Assembly: GCA_036008465.1 (NCBI GenBank)
Contig: DASYNP010000197.1
Coordinates: forward strand, 1-64,000
Length of the DNA stretch: 64,000 bases
Source: DASPSM01 sp036008465
GTDB taxonomy: Bacteria > Planctomycetota > Planctomycetia > Planctomycetales > Planctomycetaceae
Direction: 5' to 3'
Made by a program: the position numbers and the translations under genes. The notes beneath the pieces were generated by a model, which had not been told where the DNA came from, ran no database searches, and saw only the letters and a program-made list of their open reading frames with translations. Positions 53,487 through 62,186 of the stretch are shown piece after piece (position 1 is the first letter of the stretch; each line of letters begins with the position of its first letter).

Positions 53487-54686
53487 TCACCCCAGAAAGA
53501 ACGGCATCAGCTCGTGTCCCGGTAAAGCAATCGCCGAACCCTCCGCCGAGAGTTCGTTATAGGTTGTCGCCGCGTCACGTGTCACTCCGGTGCCGCAGAG
53601 CGCGAAGGGAACCGGGCCGTGACTGTGCGTCTTCGTCCGCAAGAACGTGGGATGGTCCGGACAGATCAGCAGGCGATACTCTCCCTGGCTCTGCAGAAAG
53701 TGGTGGACTGGACCGACAATGTCCGCGTCGATGCGTTCCAAAACTTCCACTTTTTTATCGGCGTCCCCTTCGTGCGAGGCTTCGTCGCTCGCCTCGACGT
53801 GCACGACGACCAAATCAACGTTTCGCAGGGTTTCGATCGCATACCGCCCTTTGGCCGCGTAATCGGTGTCGACGTAACCGGTGGCGCCTGGCACGTCGAC
53901 GATTTTCCATCCCAAGAGTCGCCCCATGCCCCGCAGCAAGTCAACCGCTGTGATGACGGCCGCCGTCTTGCCGAATTTTTGGAGGAACGGCTCGAGCGCC
54001 GGCGTCCGTCCCTGGCCCCAGAGCCAGATCTGCGTCGCCGGCAACTCTCCCGGACCGGTGCGCTCCTGGTTGCGCGCGCATCCGGCCAGCACGCCCACGC
54101 TGCGGTCCATCAAAGTCCGCAATTCAGCCGAGCCGGGGCCCTGCGGCAAAAATCCCGAGATGGCCTGGTCGGTGATGTCGTGCGGCGGAGTGGTCCTTGT
54201 CTCGGGGCCGAACGGCGCGGCCTCGCCGCGCGAGCGATAGATTAGCAGGTTGCGGTAACTGACCCCCGGGTGAAATTTCCACGTCGGGCTGCCGCACTGG
54301 TCCTCTTGCAGCAACTGGATCAGCTCGCGGGCCAAATCGCTCGGAATCTGGGCGGCCGTAAAACTCCGCATGCGGCCGTCGGAGACGTTGACGAAATTGC
54401 AGCGGATGGCCCAGTCGAGCGGTCCGAGCTCAATCCCCTGCGCGGCGGCCTCGATCGGGGCGCGCCCCGTGTGGTAACGATGCGGATCGTAACCAAACAG
54501 GCTCATCGTCCCGACGTCGCTGCCCGAGGGCATCGACTGGGGGACATGGTCGGCCTGCCCGACCAAGCCTGCCCGAGCGACGGCATCCATGTGCGGAATG
54601 CGGGCGGCTGCGAGCGGCGTGCGCCCGCCGAGCGATTCCTGCCGCTCGTCCGCCGCTCCGTCGGGAATAATCAGGGCGTATTTCAT
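53487..54686 (-). CDS. apgM: Cofactor-independent phosphoglycerate mutase, archaeal type
   Basis: This 399-aa protein is of the ApgM (archaeal-type) phosphoglycerate mutase family in the alkaline phosphatase superfamily. It begins MKYALIIPDGAADERQESLGGRTPL, with metal ligands in PDGAAD and the nucleophile Ser in MPSGSDVGTMSLFGYDP. Later ligands lie in HVEASDEASHEGD and CPDHPTFLRTKTHSHGPVPF. It interconverts 3- and 2-phosphoglycerate in glycolysis, one step before enolase. AGGA lies before the ATG. It is not adjacent to the enolase-like gene of this window. Confidence 0.93.
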   Translation of the reverse strand: MKYALIIPDGAADERQESLGGRTPLAAARIPHMDAVARAGLVGQADHVPQSMPSGSDVGTMSLFGYDPHRYHTGRAPIEAAAQGIELGPLDWAIRCNFVNVSDGRMRSFTAAQIPSDLARELIQLLQEDQCGSPTWKFHPGVSYRNLLIYRSRGEAAPFGPETRTTPPHDITDQAISGFLPQGPGSAELRTLMDRSVGVLAGCARNQERTGPGELPATQIWLWGQGRTPALEPFLQKFGKTAAVITAVDLLRGMGRLLGWKIVDVPGATGYVDTDYAAKGRYAIETLRNVDLVVVHVEASDEASHEGDADKKVEVLERIDADIVGPVHHFLQSQGEYRLLICPDHPTFLRTKTHSHGPVPFALCGTGVTRDAATTYNELSAEGSAIALPGHELMPFFLG

Positions 54687-54703
54687 CGATCCTAAAGTCT
54701 TAG

Positions 54704-54826
54704 GAGCCGCGCACGAAGTAAGCGGTGTATTTCGTTGCGGGCTAGCCGCGTCGTGTTCTTACCGGCGCCCACTCAGCTAGCCCGCATGAGCCGCGTTCCG
54801 CGGACCGCTTACTTCGTGCGCGGCTC
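54704..54826. repeat. Nested inverted-repeat element in the apgM/hemW gap
   Basis: A perfect 23-bp inverted repeat (arms 54704-54726 and 54804-54826) encloses a second perfect 9-bp inverted repeat (54737-54745 with 54777-54785). The 123-nt element lies 17 nt upstream of the apgM start and 140 nt upstream of hemW. Two nested perfect palindromes and no coding capacity resemble a MITE or REP-type unit. It would fold in the 5' leader of either transcript and may affect both promoters. Confidence 0.85.
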
Positions 54827-54966
54827 TTTAATTCGGCCGTCCAGGGCCGAAAGTCCTGCGCAACTATCGCGAACGGGACGGCGTCCTGCAAGCTGCGTTA
54901 AACGCCGTGGCATGGCGGTTCACAGGCCGGCGACAAATAATTAACGCGAGCAAGTAATTGAAGTCT

Positions 54967-56106
54967 ATGACGAAGTCTCTCGACATCCAGCCGCGATCCG
55001 CCTACATCCACGTGCCGTTTTGCGCGCATCGCTGTGGGTATTGCGACTTCACGCTGGTGGCTCGGCGCGACGATTTGATCGACGCCTACCTCGAAGCGCT
55101 CGCGATCGAACTGTCGAAGCTTGAGCGGCCGCGGGAAGTCGACACCCTGTTTTTCGGGGGTGGCACACCGACCCACCTTCCCGCGCCGCAATTGGAACGC
55201 TTGATGGTGCTGGCGCGGACGTGGTTTCTTCCAATGCCGGGTGCGGAGATCTGCGCCGAGGCCAATCCAGCCGGATTGGACGACGCCAAGATCGCCGTCC
55301 TCGCCGACGCGGGCGTCAATCGCGTGAGCCTTGGCGTGCAGTCGTTCGATACGGCTGTGCTGGAATTGCTCGAGCGCGATCACCGCGGGCCAGAAATTCC
55401 AGCCGTCGTTGATCGCCTGCGTCGCCGGATCCCGAATGTCGGGCTCGATCTGATCTTCGGCGTTCCCGGACAGTCGCTCGATTTGTGGCGAGCGACAGTG
55501 TCGGCGGCAATCGCTTTGCAGCCCACGCACGTCTCCACCTACGGACTCACGTTCGAGAAGGGAACATCCTTTCAGAGCCGGCTCAACAAGGGCCTGCTCG
55601 ACCGCTGCGAGGAGGAATCCGAGCGCCAGATGTACGCGCTGGCGATGGACGAGTTGCCACGCGCGGGCTTCGAGCAATACGAGCTTTCCAACTTCGCCCG
55701 GCCCGGTTTCCGCTGCCGGCACAACGAGGTGTATTGGGCCGGCAAACCCTTCTTTGGATTCGGACCGGGGGCGGCCCGCTATGCAGCCGGTCGACGCGAG
55801 TTAAATCACCGCAGCGTGACCACCTGGATCAACCGAGTGCTTGCCGGGCAGTCGCCGATCGCCGAATCCGAGGAACTTTCACCGGAAGGCCGGGCCCGCG
55901 AGCTGGTGATGCTCAACTTGCGGCGCTGTGAGGGTCTGAATCTCGCCGACTTTCGAGAGCAGACTGGCTTCGATTTCCGCGACCTGGCCGGCGAAGCGCT
56001 CCCGCGGCACCTGCGACAGGGGCTGCTCGAAGAGTGCGAGGGACACATCCGGCTGACGCGCGAAGGAAGATTTCTGGCCGACACTGTCTTTGCCGAATAC
56101 GTGTGA
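54967..56106 (+). CDS. hemW: Radical SAM heme chaperone HemW
   Basis: This 379-aa radical SAM enzyme carries the cluster motif C19-AHR-C23-GY-C26 within YIHVPFCAHRCGYCDF, then FFGGGTPTHL, EANPAG, GVNRVSLGVQSFD and the C-terminal HemW domain with GFEQYELSNFARPGF and HNEVYW. HemW binds heme and S-adenosylmethionine and delivers heme to acceptor proteins; older annotation as oxygen-independent coproporphyrinogen oxidase is not supported by the CxxxCxxC-type context here. The ATG at 54967 is preferred over TTG at 54958. A tandem duplication surrounds its stop codon. Confidence 0.93.
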   Translation: MTKSLDIQPRSAYIHVPFCAHRCGYCDFTLVARRDDLIDAYLEALAIELSKLERPREVDTLFFGGGTPTHLPAPQLERLMVLARTWFLPMPGAEICAEANPAGLDDAKIAVLADAGVNRVSLGVQSFDTAVLELLERDHRGPEIPAVVDRLRRRIPNVGLDLIFGVPGQSLDLWRATVSAAIALQPTHVSTYGLTFEKGTSFQSRLNKGLLDRCEEESERQMYALAMDELPRAGFEQYELSNFARPGFRCRHNEVYWAGKPFFGFGPGAARYAAGRRELNHRSVTTWINRVLAGQSPIAESEELSPEGRARELVMLNLRRCEGLNLADFREQTGFDFRDLAGEALPRHLRQGLLEECEGHIRLTREGRFLADTVFAEYV

Positions 56107-56131
56107 CGGGCTTTGCCGAATACGTTTGACG
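56088..56131. repeat. Tandem duplication spanning the hemW stop
   Basis: Two 21-nt copies, 56088-56108 and 56111-56131, differ at one position. The first copy encodes the last residues FAEYV and the stop TGA. The second repeats the same residues and stop just outside the gene, so the duplication leaves the protein unchanged. Confidence 0.85.
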
Positions 56132-56221
56132 TCCGCCGCTCGCTCGCATGTACACGCCACTCGGCTCCTGATATCCTCGGGGCGCCATCGGGAGGTTGTG
56201 GACTGACGCGGAGGGAGCGTA

Positions 56222-57304
56222 GTGCGCGTCTGTGTCGTCGCCGGAGCGCGGCCGAACTTCATGAAAATTGCCCCGGTCGTGCGGGCTCTCACGGCCCGGG
56301 GATTGTCTGCCGGTATCGTCCACACCGGCCAGCACTACGACGAACGGATGAGCGACGCGTTCTTTCGCGAGCTCGACATCCCGCAGCCGTTCGCGAACCT
56401 CGAAGCCGGTTCCGGGACCCCCATCGCCCAGACCGCCGAGATCATGAAGCGGCTGGAACCCGTGCTGCTGGCCGACCGACCCGATTGGGTGGTCGTCGTG
56501 GGCGACGTCAATTCCACCGTGGCGGCCGCGATGACCACGTCGAAGCTGGGCCTGCGGCTGGCCCACGTCGAGGCCGGGCTGCGAAGTTTTGACCGCACCA
56601 TGCCCGAGGAACTTAACCGCATCGTCACCGACGCTCTCTCCGATCGGCTGTTCGCTTCAGAGCCCTGCGCGGTGGCCAACCTCGAACGCGAAGGGATCGA
56701 CGAGAGGCGCGTGTTCCTGGTCGGCAACGTGATGATCGACACGCTGCAGGCCAATCTCGACCGAGCCCGTGCCGCCCGAGCCCACGCGCGATTCGATCTC
56801 GAGCCGGGCGAGTTCGCATTGGCCACCCTGCACCGCCCCTCCAACGTCGACGTCCGCGAAAATCTGGTCTCGATCCTCTCCGCCATCGAATACGCCTCCA
56901 AAAAAATTCCCGTGCTGCTTCCGCTGCACCCGCGCACCCGCAAGCGAATGGAAGAGTTCGGCCTGTCGCAGTCGATCTCCGAGAGCCGCGTGCGGATCGT
57001 CGAGCCGCTGGGCTACCTCGACACGATCGGCCTGATCGACAAAGCACGTCTCGTGCTAACTGATTCGGGCGGCGTGCAAGAAGAAACGACTTTCCTGCGC
57101 GTCCCTTGCATCACGCTTCGCGAAAACACCGAGCGGCCGATCACGGTCGAAATCGGCAGCAGCCGGCTCGTTGGCTCTCGCTATGAATCGATCGTCGCCG
57201 CGATCGACGTCGCCATCTCGGGCCCGCGACGGATCGGGACCGTTCCCCCCATCTGGGACGGCCGCGCGGCCGAGCGGATCGCCGAAAATCTGGCTGCGGT
57301 GTGA
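56222..57304 (+). CDS. wecB: UDP-N-acetylglucosamine 2-epimerase (non-hydrolysing)
   Basis: This 360-aa enzyme interconverts UDP-GlcNAc and UDP-ManNAc. The N-terminal VVAGARPNFMKIAPVVRAL, TGQHYDERMS, GDVNSTVAAAM and HVEAGLRSFDRTMPEE, and the C-terminal LTDSGGVQEETTFLRVPCITLRENTERP (substrate and allosteric loop), are all conserved. It supplies ManNAc for surface polysaccharides. The start is GTG at 56222 with a GGAGGG ribosome-binding site. The next gene on the strand is the HEAT-repeat protein (159 nt). No other polysaccharide gene adjoins. Confidence 0.95.
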   Translation: MRVCVVAGARPNFMKIAPVVRALTARGLSAGIVHTGQHYDERMSDAFFRELDIPQPFANLEAGSGTPIAQTAEIMKRLEPVLLADRPDWVVVVGDVNSTVAAAMTTSKLGLRLAHVEAGLRSFDRTMPEELNRIVTDALSDRLFASEPCAVANLEREGIDERRVFLVGNVMIDTLQANLDRARAARAHARFDLEPGEFALATLHRPSNVDVRENLVSILSAIEYASKKIPVLLPLHPRTRKRMEEFGLSQSISESRVRIVEPLGYLDTIGLIDKARLVLTDSGGVQEETTFLRVPCITLRENTERPITVEIGSSRLVGSRYESIVAAIDVAISGPRRIGTVPPIWDGRAAERIAENLAAV

Positions 57305-57463
57305 ACTCCCCCAGCGCGAATTCCGCTTGCCGCTGCGCCGCCGTTTGACGACAATAATCGTTAGTCGAAGCAGACGCCCCTCCCTACGCCGCTTCGAGCA
57401 CGCGGCGGCAGTCCACCGGCTCATGCTGGCAGTCGCTCACATCTGGTGAAGCGGAGAAAGCCG

Positions 57464-58579
57464 ATGCGTCTTTCGACCGGCTGGCGATATGCAACGGGCG
57501 CCGCGTGCACGACTGCGGCGTTGCTTTTCGTAGCTGGCGCCGGCGCCGACGAGGTCACTTTGCAAAGCGGCGCCATCGTTCGCGGCCATGCGAGCGAAAT
57601 CCAGCTTCCGGATCATTCCAAGGCCGTCGAAGTCCGCACATCGACCGGTACGCTCATCGTTTTTGACCGGGACTCGGTCAAGCAACTCAAGCGTGGCGCC
57701 GCCGGCCAAAAGGTGGTGCAAGCAGCCAACAAACCACGCCTCACCGCGAAGCAACAGGCGTGGATGACCAAAGTGCGCTCGCTAGTCTCGCACCTGACGA
57801 GCGGCAATCGCGCTCAGGCCCAGCGGGCTCGCGATGAACTCTTGAAGATCAACGACCCCGACGCGCTGCCTGCGCTTACTCGGTACCTGCAGCAGAACCC
57901 CGATGAGGAACTGCGTCAGATTTACGTCGCGATCTTGCGATCTCTGCCGGGGTCGAACGCGGTCTACTATCTTGTGAGCCAATCGCTGTTCGATTCCTCG
58001 GCCCAGATTCGCCAGCAGGCGCGCGAGGCGATTGGTGCCGAACGGGCCGACAGCGCGCGGACACTCTATGTTTTTGCTTTGAAGCTGCGCGACCCCAATC
58101 TTGCGACCCGGGCCGCACTGGGGATTCAACAGATCGGCGATCCAAACGGAGACGCGATTCCGTATCTGATCGACAACCTGGTCTACGTCGGCGCTCGCGA
58201 AATTGACACGCCTCAAGTGACCTGGGTCGGCTGGACGGCTCAGTTTGTGCAGTGCGGAGGACCTAACTTTACGGGACCGACGTGGTTCAGCGAAATGGGA
58301 GGCTTGGGCGGCAACGTCGGCGGATCGCCGAGCGTCCAAATCTACGGAGGTGGCCGAATGGTACCGGACACGCCCGGAGCGGGCCCCATAGTCACAACGG
58401 TCGCGCCGCCAAGAACGACGTTCGTCGCGGAAAGCACCAACAACCCGGCGGTGCTTGAAATATTACTCAAGCTGAGCGATCAGCCGAGACCCGGCTTCGG
58501 CTATCAGGCCGAGCAGTGGCGTCGCTGGTGGGACAACGAGAAAGCCAGCCGCGATTCGAGAAAACGCGCCGCCGATTAA
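57464..58579 (+). CDS. Secreted HEAT-repeat-like protein
   Basis: This 371-aa protein has a signal peptide (MRLSTGWRYATGAACTTAALLFVAGAGA). A small beta-domain (VTLQSGAIVRGHASEIQ) precedes helical HEAT-like repeats (about 105-225: ARDELLKINDPDALPALTRYL, QQAREAIGAERADSARTLYVFAL, AALGIQQIGDPNGDAIPYLID). A Gly/Pro-rich C-terminal region with Trp clusters (QVTWVGWTAQF, EQWRRWWDNE) ends the protein. It is probably a periplasmic scaffold. ATG 57464 has GGAG upstream; a GTG 18 nt earlier is less likely. Confidence 0.75.
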   Translation: MRLSTGWRYATGAACTTAALLFVAGAGADEVTLQSGAIVRGHASEIQLPDHSKAVEVRTSTGTLIVFDRDSVKQLKRGAAGQKVVQAANKPRLTAKQQAWMTKVRSLVSHLTSGNRAQAQRARDELLKINDPDALPALTRYLQQNPDEELRQIYVAILRSLPGSNAVYYLVSQSLFDSSAQIRQQAREAIGAERADSARTLYVFALKLRDPNLATRAALGIQQIGDPNGDAIPYLIDNLVYVGAREIDTPQVTWVGWTAQFVQCGGPNFTGPTWFSEMGGLGGNVGGSPSVQIYGGGRMVPDTPGAGPIVTTVAPPRTTFVAESTNNPAVLEILLKLSDQPRPGFGYQAEQWRRWWDNEKASRDSRKRAAD

Positions 58580-58642
58580 GCCCATCTCCAAAATAGTAGC
58601 CCGTTGAAAGAGTGACTGCGTTCGCCCGGCTCGAAAGGCCGA

Positions 58643-59699
58643 CTACCGCAACGGCTTCGCGCGGGGCAACTTGTGCTTCAGCGTCTCGTCGCACAAACCC
58701 GCAAGATCCTTGGCGGCGACATGCCGTTCGGCCTTGAGTCGAAAATGCGCGGAAGGCTCCTCGCTCGCTGAAATCAAGAGTCCTTGCTGGAGATCGAGCG
58801 CGAACGCCTCGGGCTTTGGCGGGTGATCGACGTCGAGTTCAAGAACCTCGATCAACCACACCCCCAGGAGCTTCGTTGTCAGGTAACGTCCCTGGCTTTG
58901 CACGACCCGTGTCGGAAACCACCTGCCGCGCGAACACTCGCGAGCTTCGACTAAGAGCCCCGTGAGATCGATGCCTTGTTTTGAGCTCGCCGTGTGGTCG
59001 ATGCGAGAGACCAGGTAACCTCGACTCGGATCGAAATAATATCGCGTGAGACCGTATGGCCCGTGGTCGACCGTCACAACCTCGGCACGTCGGCCCTCCA
59101 TGTCGAGTTGACCTTGAAACTTGACGGGGAGTTGTTTCGCGCGTGCTTGGACAATCTCATGGGAGGGGTTCAAATACTCGTTACCGCCCATCATTGCCAT
59201 CGAAAACGGGCTGTTCTCGTATCCCCAGTTGCCGTTGCGACTCTTGCGAGAATCTCCGATCGAACCGGCCTTTGGCTCGACGAAGACCTCCATCCGGTAG
59301 GTCCCGTCGCTCAAGTAGAGTTTGGACCAGCACGGCGCCATCCCGCGGGGGCCGTGGGGTTTCGTCACGGTCTCGACTGCAGCTTTCGGTGCAGCAGAAG
59401 AGAGGCCCGTCATAGAACCAATTCGCGATCGTCGTGACCGGATCGTGCACTCCGTCAGACGTGAACTTGCCGGCTTTCGCGTCTTCGATCGACTTCACCA
59501 ATCCGGAGGTAACCCGGAGCTTCGCGGTTGCGAAATGAAAAGATTCGCGATTTCGTCGCCAGCCTTCCGCGCAGGTCCGAATCCGGTCATCGCCGTCATC
59601 GCCTGCCCACGCGCACTCCGCAGCCGAGAGAAGACAGATTGCCGCTAGAAGCCGGCAGATCACCGGCCAGCCGGAACAATTCACCGAAAGCCTCGCCAT
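58643..59699 (-). pseudogene. Secreted protein of unknown function, frameshifted
   Basis: The N-terminal part (59699 down to about 59400) has a signal peptide (CRLLAAICLLSAAECAWAG) and a typical planctomycete beginning ending in NWFYDGPL. From 59413 downward the continuation is found in a different reading frame (SSAAPKAAVETV, then LYLSDGTYRMEVFVEP to the stop at 58643). The two pieces join naturally with a +1 shift around 59401-59413 and would make about 350 aa. Either the gene is broken, or the sequence has one extra or two missing bases here. The intact family is a common secreted protein without known function. Confidence 0.7.
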
Positions 59700-59897
59700 C
59701 GCGTCTCGACCTCCGCTATTCCAGTCGGTTGACCATCGCCCACGCCCGAGCGATGCCAGGATCTAGAGACGCGGCTGCACGCCCGATTTGTCTAACCTCG
59801 CGGCTCGGGGCGATCGCAAGAGACGGTCTCGTTCTGGCAAGCCATCGACTCGGTGCGATATGATCGTGCCGCTCCAAACGCCTGTTGAGTCCCGCAC

Positions 59898-60911
59898 GTG
59901 CCCCAACCTTCGAAACATCTGATTAGCCGCCGCACGTTTCTCGGCAGCACAGTCGCCGCGACGATGGGGGCCGCTGCGGTCTGGGGACGCGGGCGCGGCA
60001 CGGTTGCCGAGCGAAAAGCAAAGATCGCCATTACGCTCGATCTCGAGATGAGCCGCCACTATCCGAAACGCGGCATGATGGAATGGGATTTCGAGAAGGG
60101 AAATCTCGACGCCGACACCAAGCGATATGCCGTCGACGCGGGGAAAATCGTGAAAGAGCGGGGCGGAGTGATCCATTATTTCTGCGTCGGCCGGGTGCTC
60201 GAGCAGCCCGACGTGTCTTGGCTCACAGGGTTGGCCGCGGCGGGTCATCCGATCGGCAACCACACCTACGATCATGTGAATCTGAAAGCGAAGACGCCGG
60301 CCGAGTGTCAGTTCCGCTTTCAGCGGTCGCCCTGGCTGGTGCGCGGCAAAACAGTGCCGCAGGTCGTGCGCGAGAATATCGAGCAGTGCACGATTGCGAT
60401 GCGCGAGCGGGCCGGGCTCGTGCCCGACGGCTTCCGCACGCCCGGCGGCTTTTCCAACGGCCTCGACGATCGGCCCGACTTGCAGGAAATGCTCCGCGAG
60501 CTGGGCTTCAAATGGGTCAGCTCAAAGTATCCGTTCATGTCGGAAGGCAAGCCGCACGAAGAGCCCGGTCCGGATTTTTACGCCAAGATCATCGCGGCCC
60601 ACGCGCAGAGCCAACCGTACGTCTACCCGAGTGGTCTCGTTGAGGTGCCGATGAGCCCGATCAGCGACGTGCACGCGTTCCGCACCCTGTTCTGGAAGCG
60701 CGACTGGTTTTTGAAGGCCATCCGCCTGGCAGTCGAGCGGGTGATTGAAGAGCGGGCGACGTTCGACCTCTTGGCGCATCCGTCGTGCATGGTCGTCGAG
60801 GACGCGCACTTTGAGACGTTCAAGCTGATTTGCGATCTCGTCGAGCAATCCAAGGGGCGCGTAGAACTCGTCGGGCTCGACGCCCTGGCGGCCGAGGTGC
60901 GCAATGCTTAA
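59898..60911 (+). CDS. Polysaccharide deacetylase (NodB-type), Tat-exported
   Basis: This 337-aa protein has a twin-arginine signal (SRRTFLGSTVAATMGAAA). The NodB homology domain follows: Asp in IAITLDLEMS, the metal-binding NHTYDHVN (His-x3-His) and the RTPGG segment, with LLAHPSCMV near the C-terminus. Such enzymes remove acetyl groups from chitin-like or peptidoglycan glycans. The Asp pair of motif 1 is TLDLE rather than the classic TFDDG, so activity needs care. The start is GTG at 59898. A palindromic element follows its stop. Confidence 0.85.
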   Translation: MPQPSKHLISRRTFLGSTVAATMGAAAVWGRGRGTVAERKAKIAITLDLEMSRHYPKRGMMEWDFEKGNLDADTKRYAVDAGKIVKERGGVIHYFCVGRVLEQPDVSWLTGLAAAGHPIGNHTYDHVNLKAKTPAECQFRFQRSPWLVRGKTVPQVVRENIEQCTIAMRERAGLVPDGFRTPGGFSNGLDDRPDLQEMLRELGFKWVSSKYPFMSEGKPHEEPGPDFYAKIIAAHAQSQPYVYPSGLVEVPMSPISDVHAFRTLFWKRDWFLKAIRLAVERVIEERATFDLLAHPSCMVVEDAHFETFKLICDLVEQSKGRVELVGLDALAAEVRNA

Positions 60912-60942
60912 CGGAGCGCGAATTTGCGACAGTGGCCGGACA

Positions 60943-61068
60943 CCCCTCACCCCCTGCCCCTCTCCCACAAGGGGCGAGGGGGGAAGAATTGGGGCCACTA
61001 GCCCAAGGAGGTATGGCGCGATTTTTTCTCCCCTCTCCCCCCGCGGGAGAGGGGCCGGGGGTGAGGGG
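60943..61068. repeat. GC-rich inverted-repeat element between deacetylase and surE
   Basis: A 24-bp arm (60943-60966) pairs with 61045-61068 at 23 of 24 positions. Both arms read as C-runs and G-runs interrupted by CTCA/TGAG and CTCT/AGAG. A second, imperfect G-rich/C-rich pairing lies inside. The element is strongly strand-asymmetric (C-rich then G-rich) and lies 32 nt after the deacetylase stop and 96 nt before surE. It resembles dispersed palindromes seen in planctomycete genomes. It may end the upstream transcript. Confidence 0.85.
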
Positions 61069-61163
61069 GGCTTTGACTGAGGAGCTCCACACCCTTCGGC
61101 GTTGAAAGCAGAGTTCAACGTTGAGCGCTGCACCATGTCGCGACACGCCCACTAAATGAACGA

Positions 61164-61940
61164 GTGAATCCCGTGCAAATTCTGTTGTGTAATGACGACG
61201 GTATCCAAGCGGCCGGACTGTGCGCGCTCTATCCCGAGCTGACACGGCTCGGCAACGTGCAGATCGTCGCGCCGGCTTCGGAGCAAAGCGGCGTTGCCCT
61301 CTCGATCACCTACCGGCACCCGGTGATGGTCCACGAAGAGACGCGCGACGGCCGGTCCTGGGGCTGGGCCGTGCACGGCAGCCCGGCCGACTGCGTGAAG
61401 CTCGGCGTGCTGGAGTTTTGCAAGGAGCGGCCAACCCTGATCGTGAGCGGCATCAATTCCGGCGCGAACGTCGGGATCAATGTGCTTTATTCCGGCACCG
61501 TCGCCGCCGCCATCGAAGGAGCATTTTTCGGCATCACGTCGATCGCCGTCTCGCAACAATACGACGAGCGGGCCCCCGACTACACCGCGACGGCCGCGCG
61601 AGCCGTGCGGGTGATCGAGCAACTGCTGTCACACAGTCCGCGGCCGGGCACGCTCTGGAATTTGAATTTCCCCGTGCAAAAGCCCGGCTGGCCGCGCGGC
61701 CTCAAAGTGGTCCCGATGGCCGTGAAGCGCGAGCGCGAGATCATGGAGAAGCGAACGAGCCCCCGCGGCCGCCCCTACTTCTGGAGCGATTCAGAACCGA
61801 TGTCCCGCGGCGAAATGCAACCCGAAACCGACACACTCGAATTATCCGAAGGCTACGCGACCCTCACCCCGCTGCACATCGACATGACCCACCGGCAGTT
61901 GATGGATCGATTTGCGGGGTTTGAGTGGTCGGTGGAGTAG
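61164..61940 (+). CDS. surE: 5'/3'-nucleotidase SurE
   Basis: This 258-aa survival protein SurE is a metal-dependent phosphatase that removes phosphate from nucleoside monophosphates. Metal ligands D11 and D12 lie in LLCNDDGI. The Ser in APASEQSGVA and the Asn in VSGINSGANVG complete the site, and the family loop SITYRHPVMV is intact. GTG at 61164 is the start. An imperfect hairpin follows the stop (61986-62029). It is monocistronic between the inverted-repeat element and the kinase gene. Confidence 0.93.
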   Translation: MNPVQILLCNDDGIQAAGLCALYPELTRLGNVQIVAPASEQSGVALSITYRHPVMVHEETRDGRSWGWAVHGSPADCVKLGVLEFCKERPTLIVSGINSGANVGINVLYSGTVAAAIEGAFFGITSIAVSQQYDERAPDYTATAARAVRVIEQLLSHSPRPGTLWNLNFPVQKPGWPRGLKVVPMAVKREREIMEKRTSPRGRPYFWSDSEPMSRGEMQPETDTLELSEGYATLTPLHIDMTHRQLMDRFAGFEWSVE

Positions 61941-61985
61941 CGGGGCCGAGCAGTGAGGATTTCAGGTTTTCGGGAGCTTCCCCAG

Positions 61986-62029
61986 CCGCCGTGGCAGCCC
62001 TTGCTTGGCTGTTGACAAGGGTCCGGCGG
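61986..62029. repeat. Imperfect hairpin after surE
   Basis: CCGCC (61986-61990) and CCCTTG (61998-62003) pair with GGCGG (62025-62029) and CAAGGG (62016-62021). It lies 46 nt after the surE stop and could terminate surE; the match is short and there is no U-run. Confidence 0.4.
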
Positions 62030-62186
62030 CCCTAGCTATAGGCTGCTCTGGCGCGCGAATCTAAATCTTTGGATTTCCGACCCGATTTTCCGGATAATCA
62101 CGTCGGTTCGCCGCCAGACCGGGCTTATTCTGGGGGCGATGTTTGCGTCCCACAGTCTCTTGGCAACATCCGTCAGGAGTCGGCGT

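Noticed and set aside
54690..54830. tRNA-like fold in the apgM/hemW gap
   Set aside because: The fold is a simple nested palindrome; no D-, anticodon- or T-arm consensus is present.
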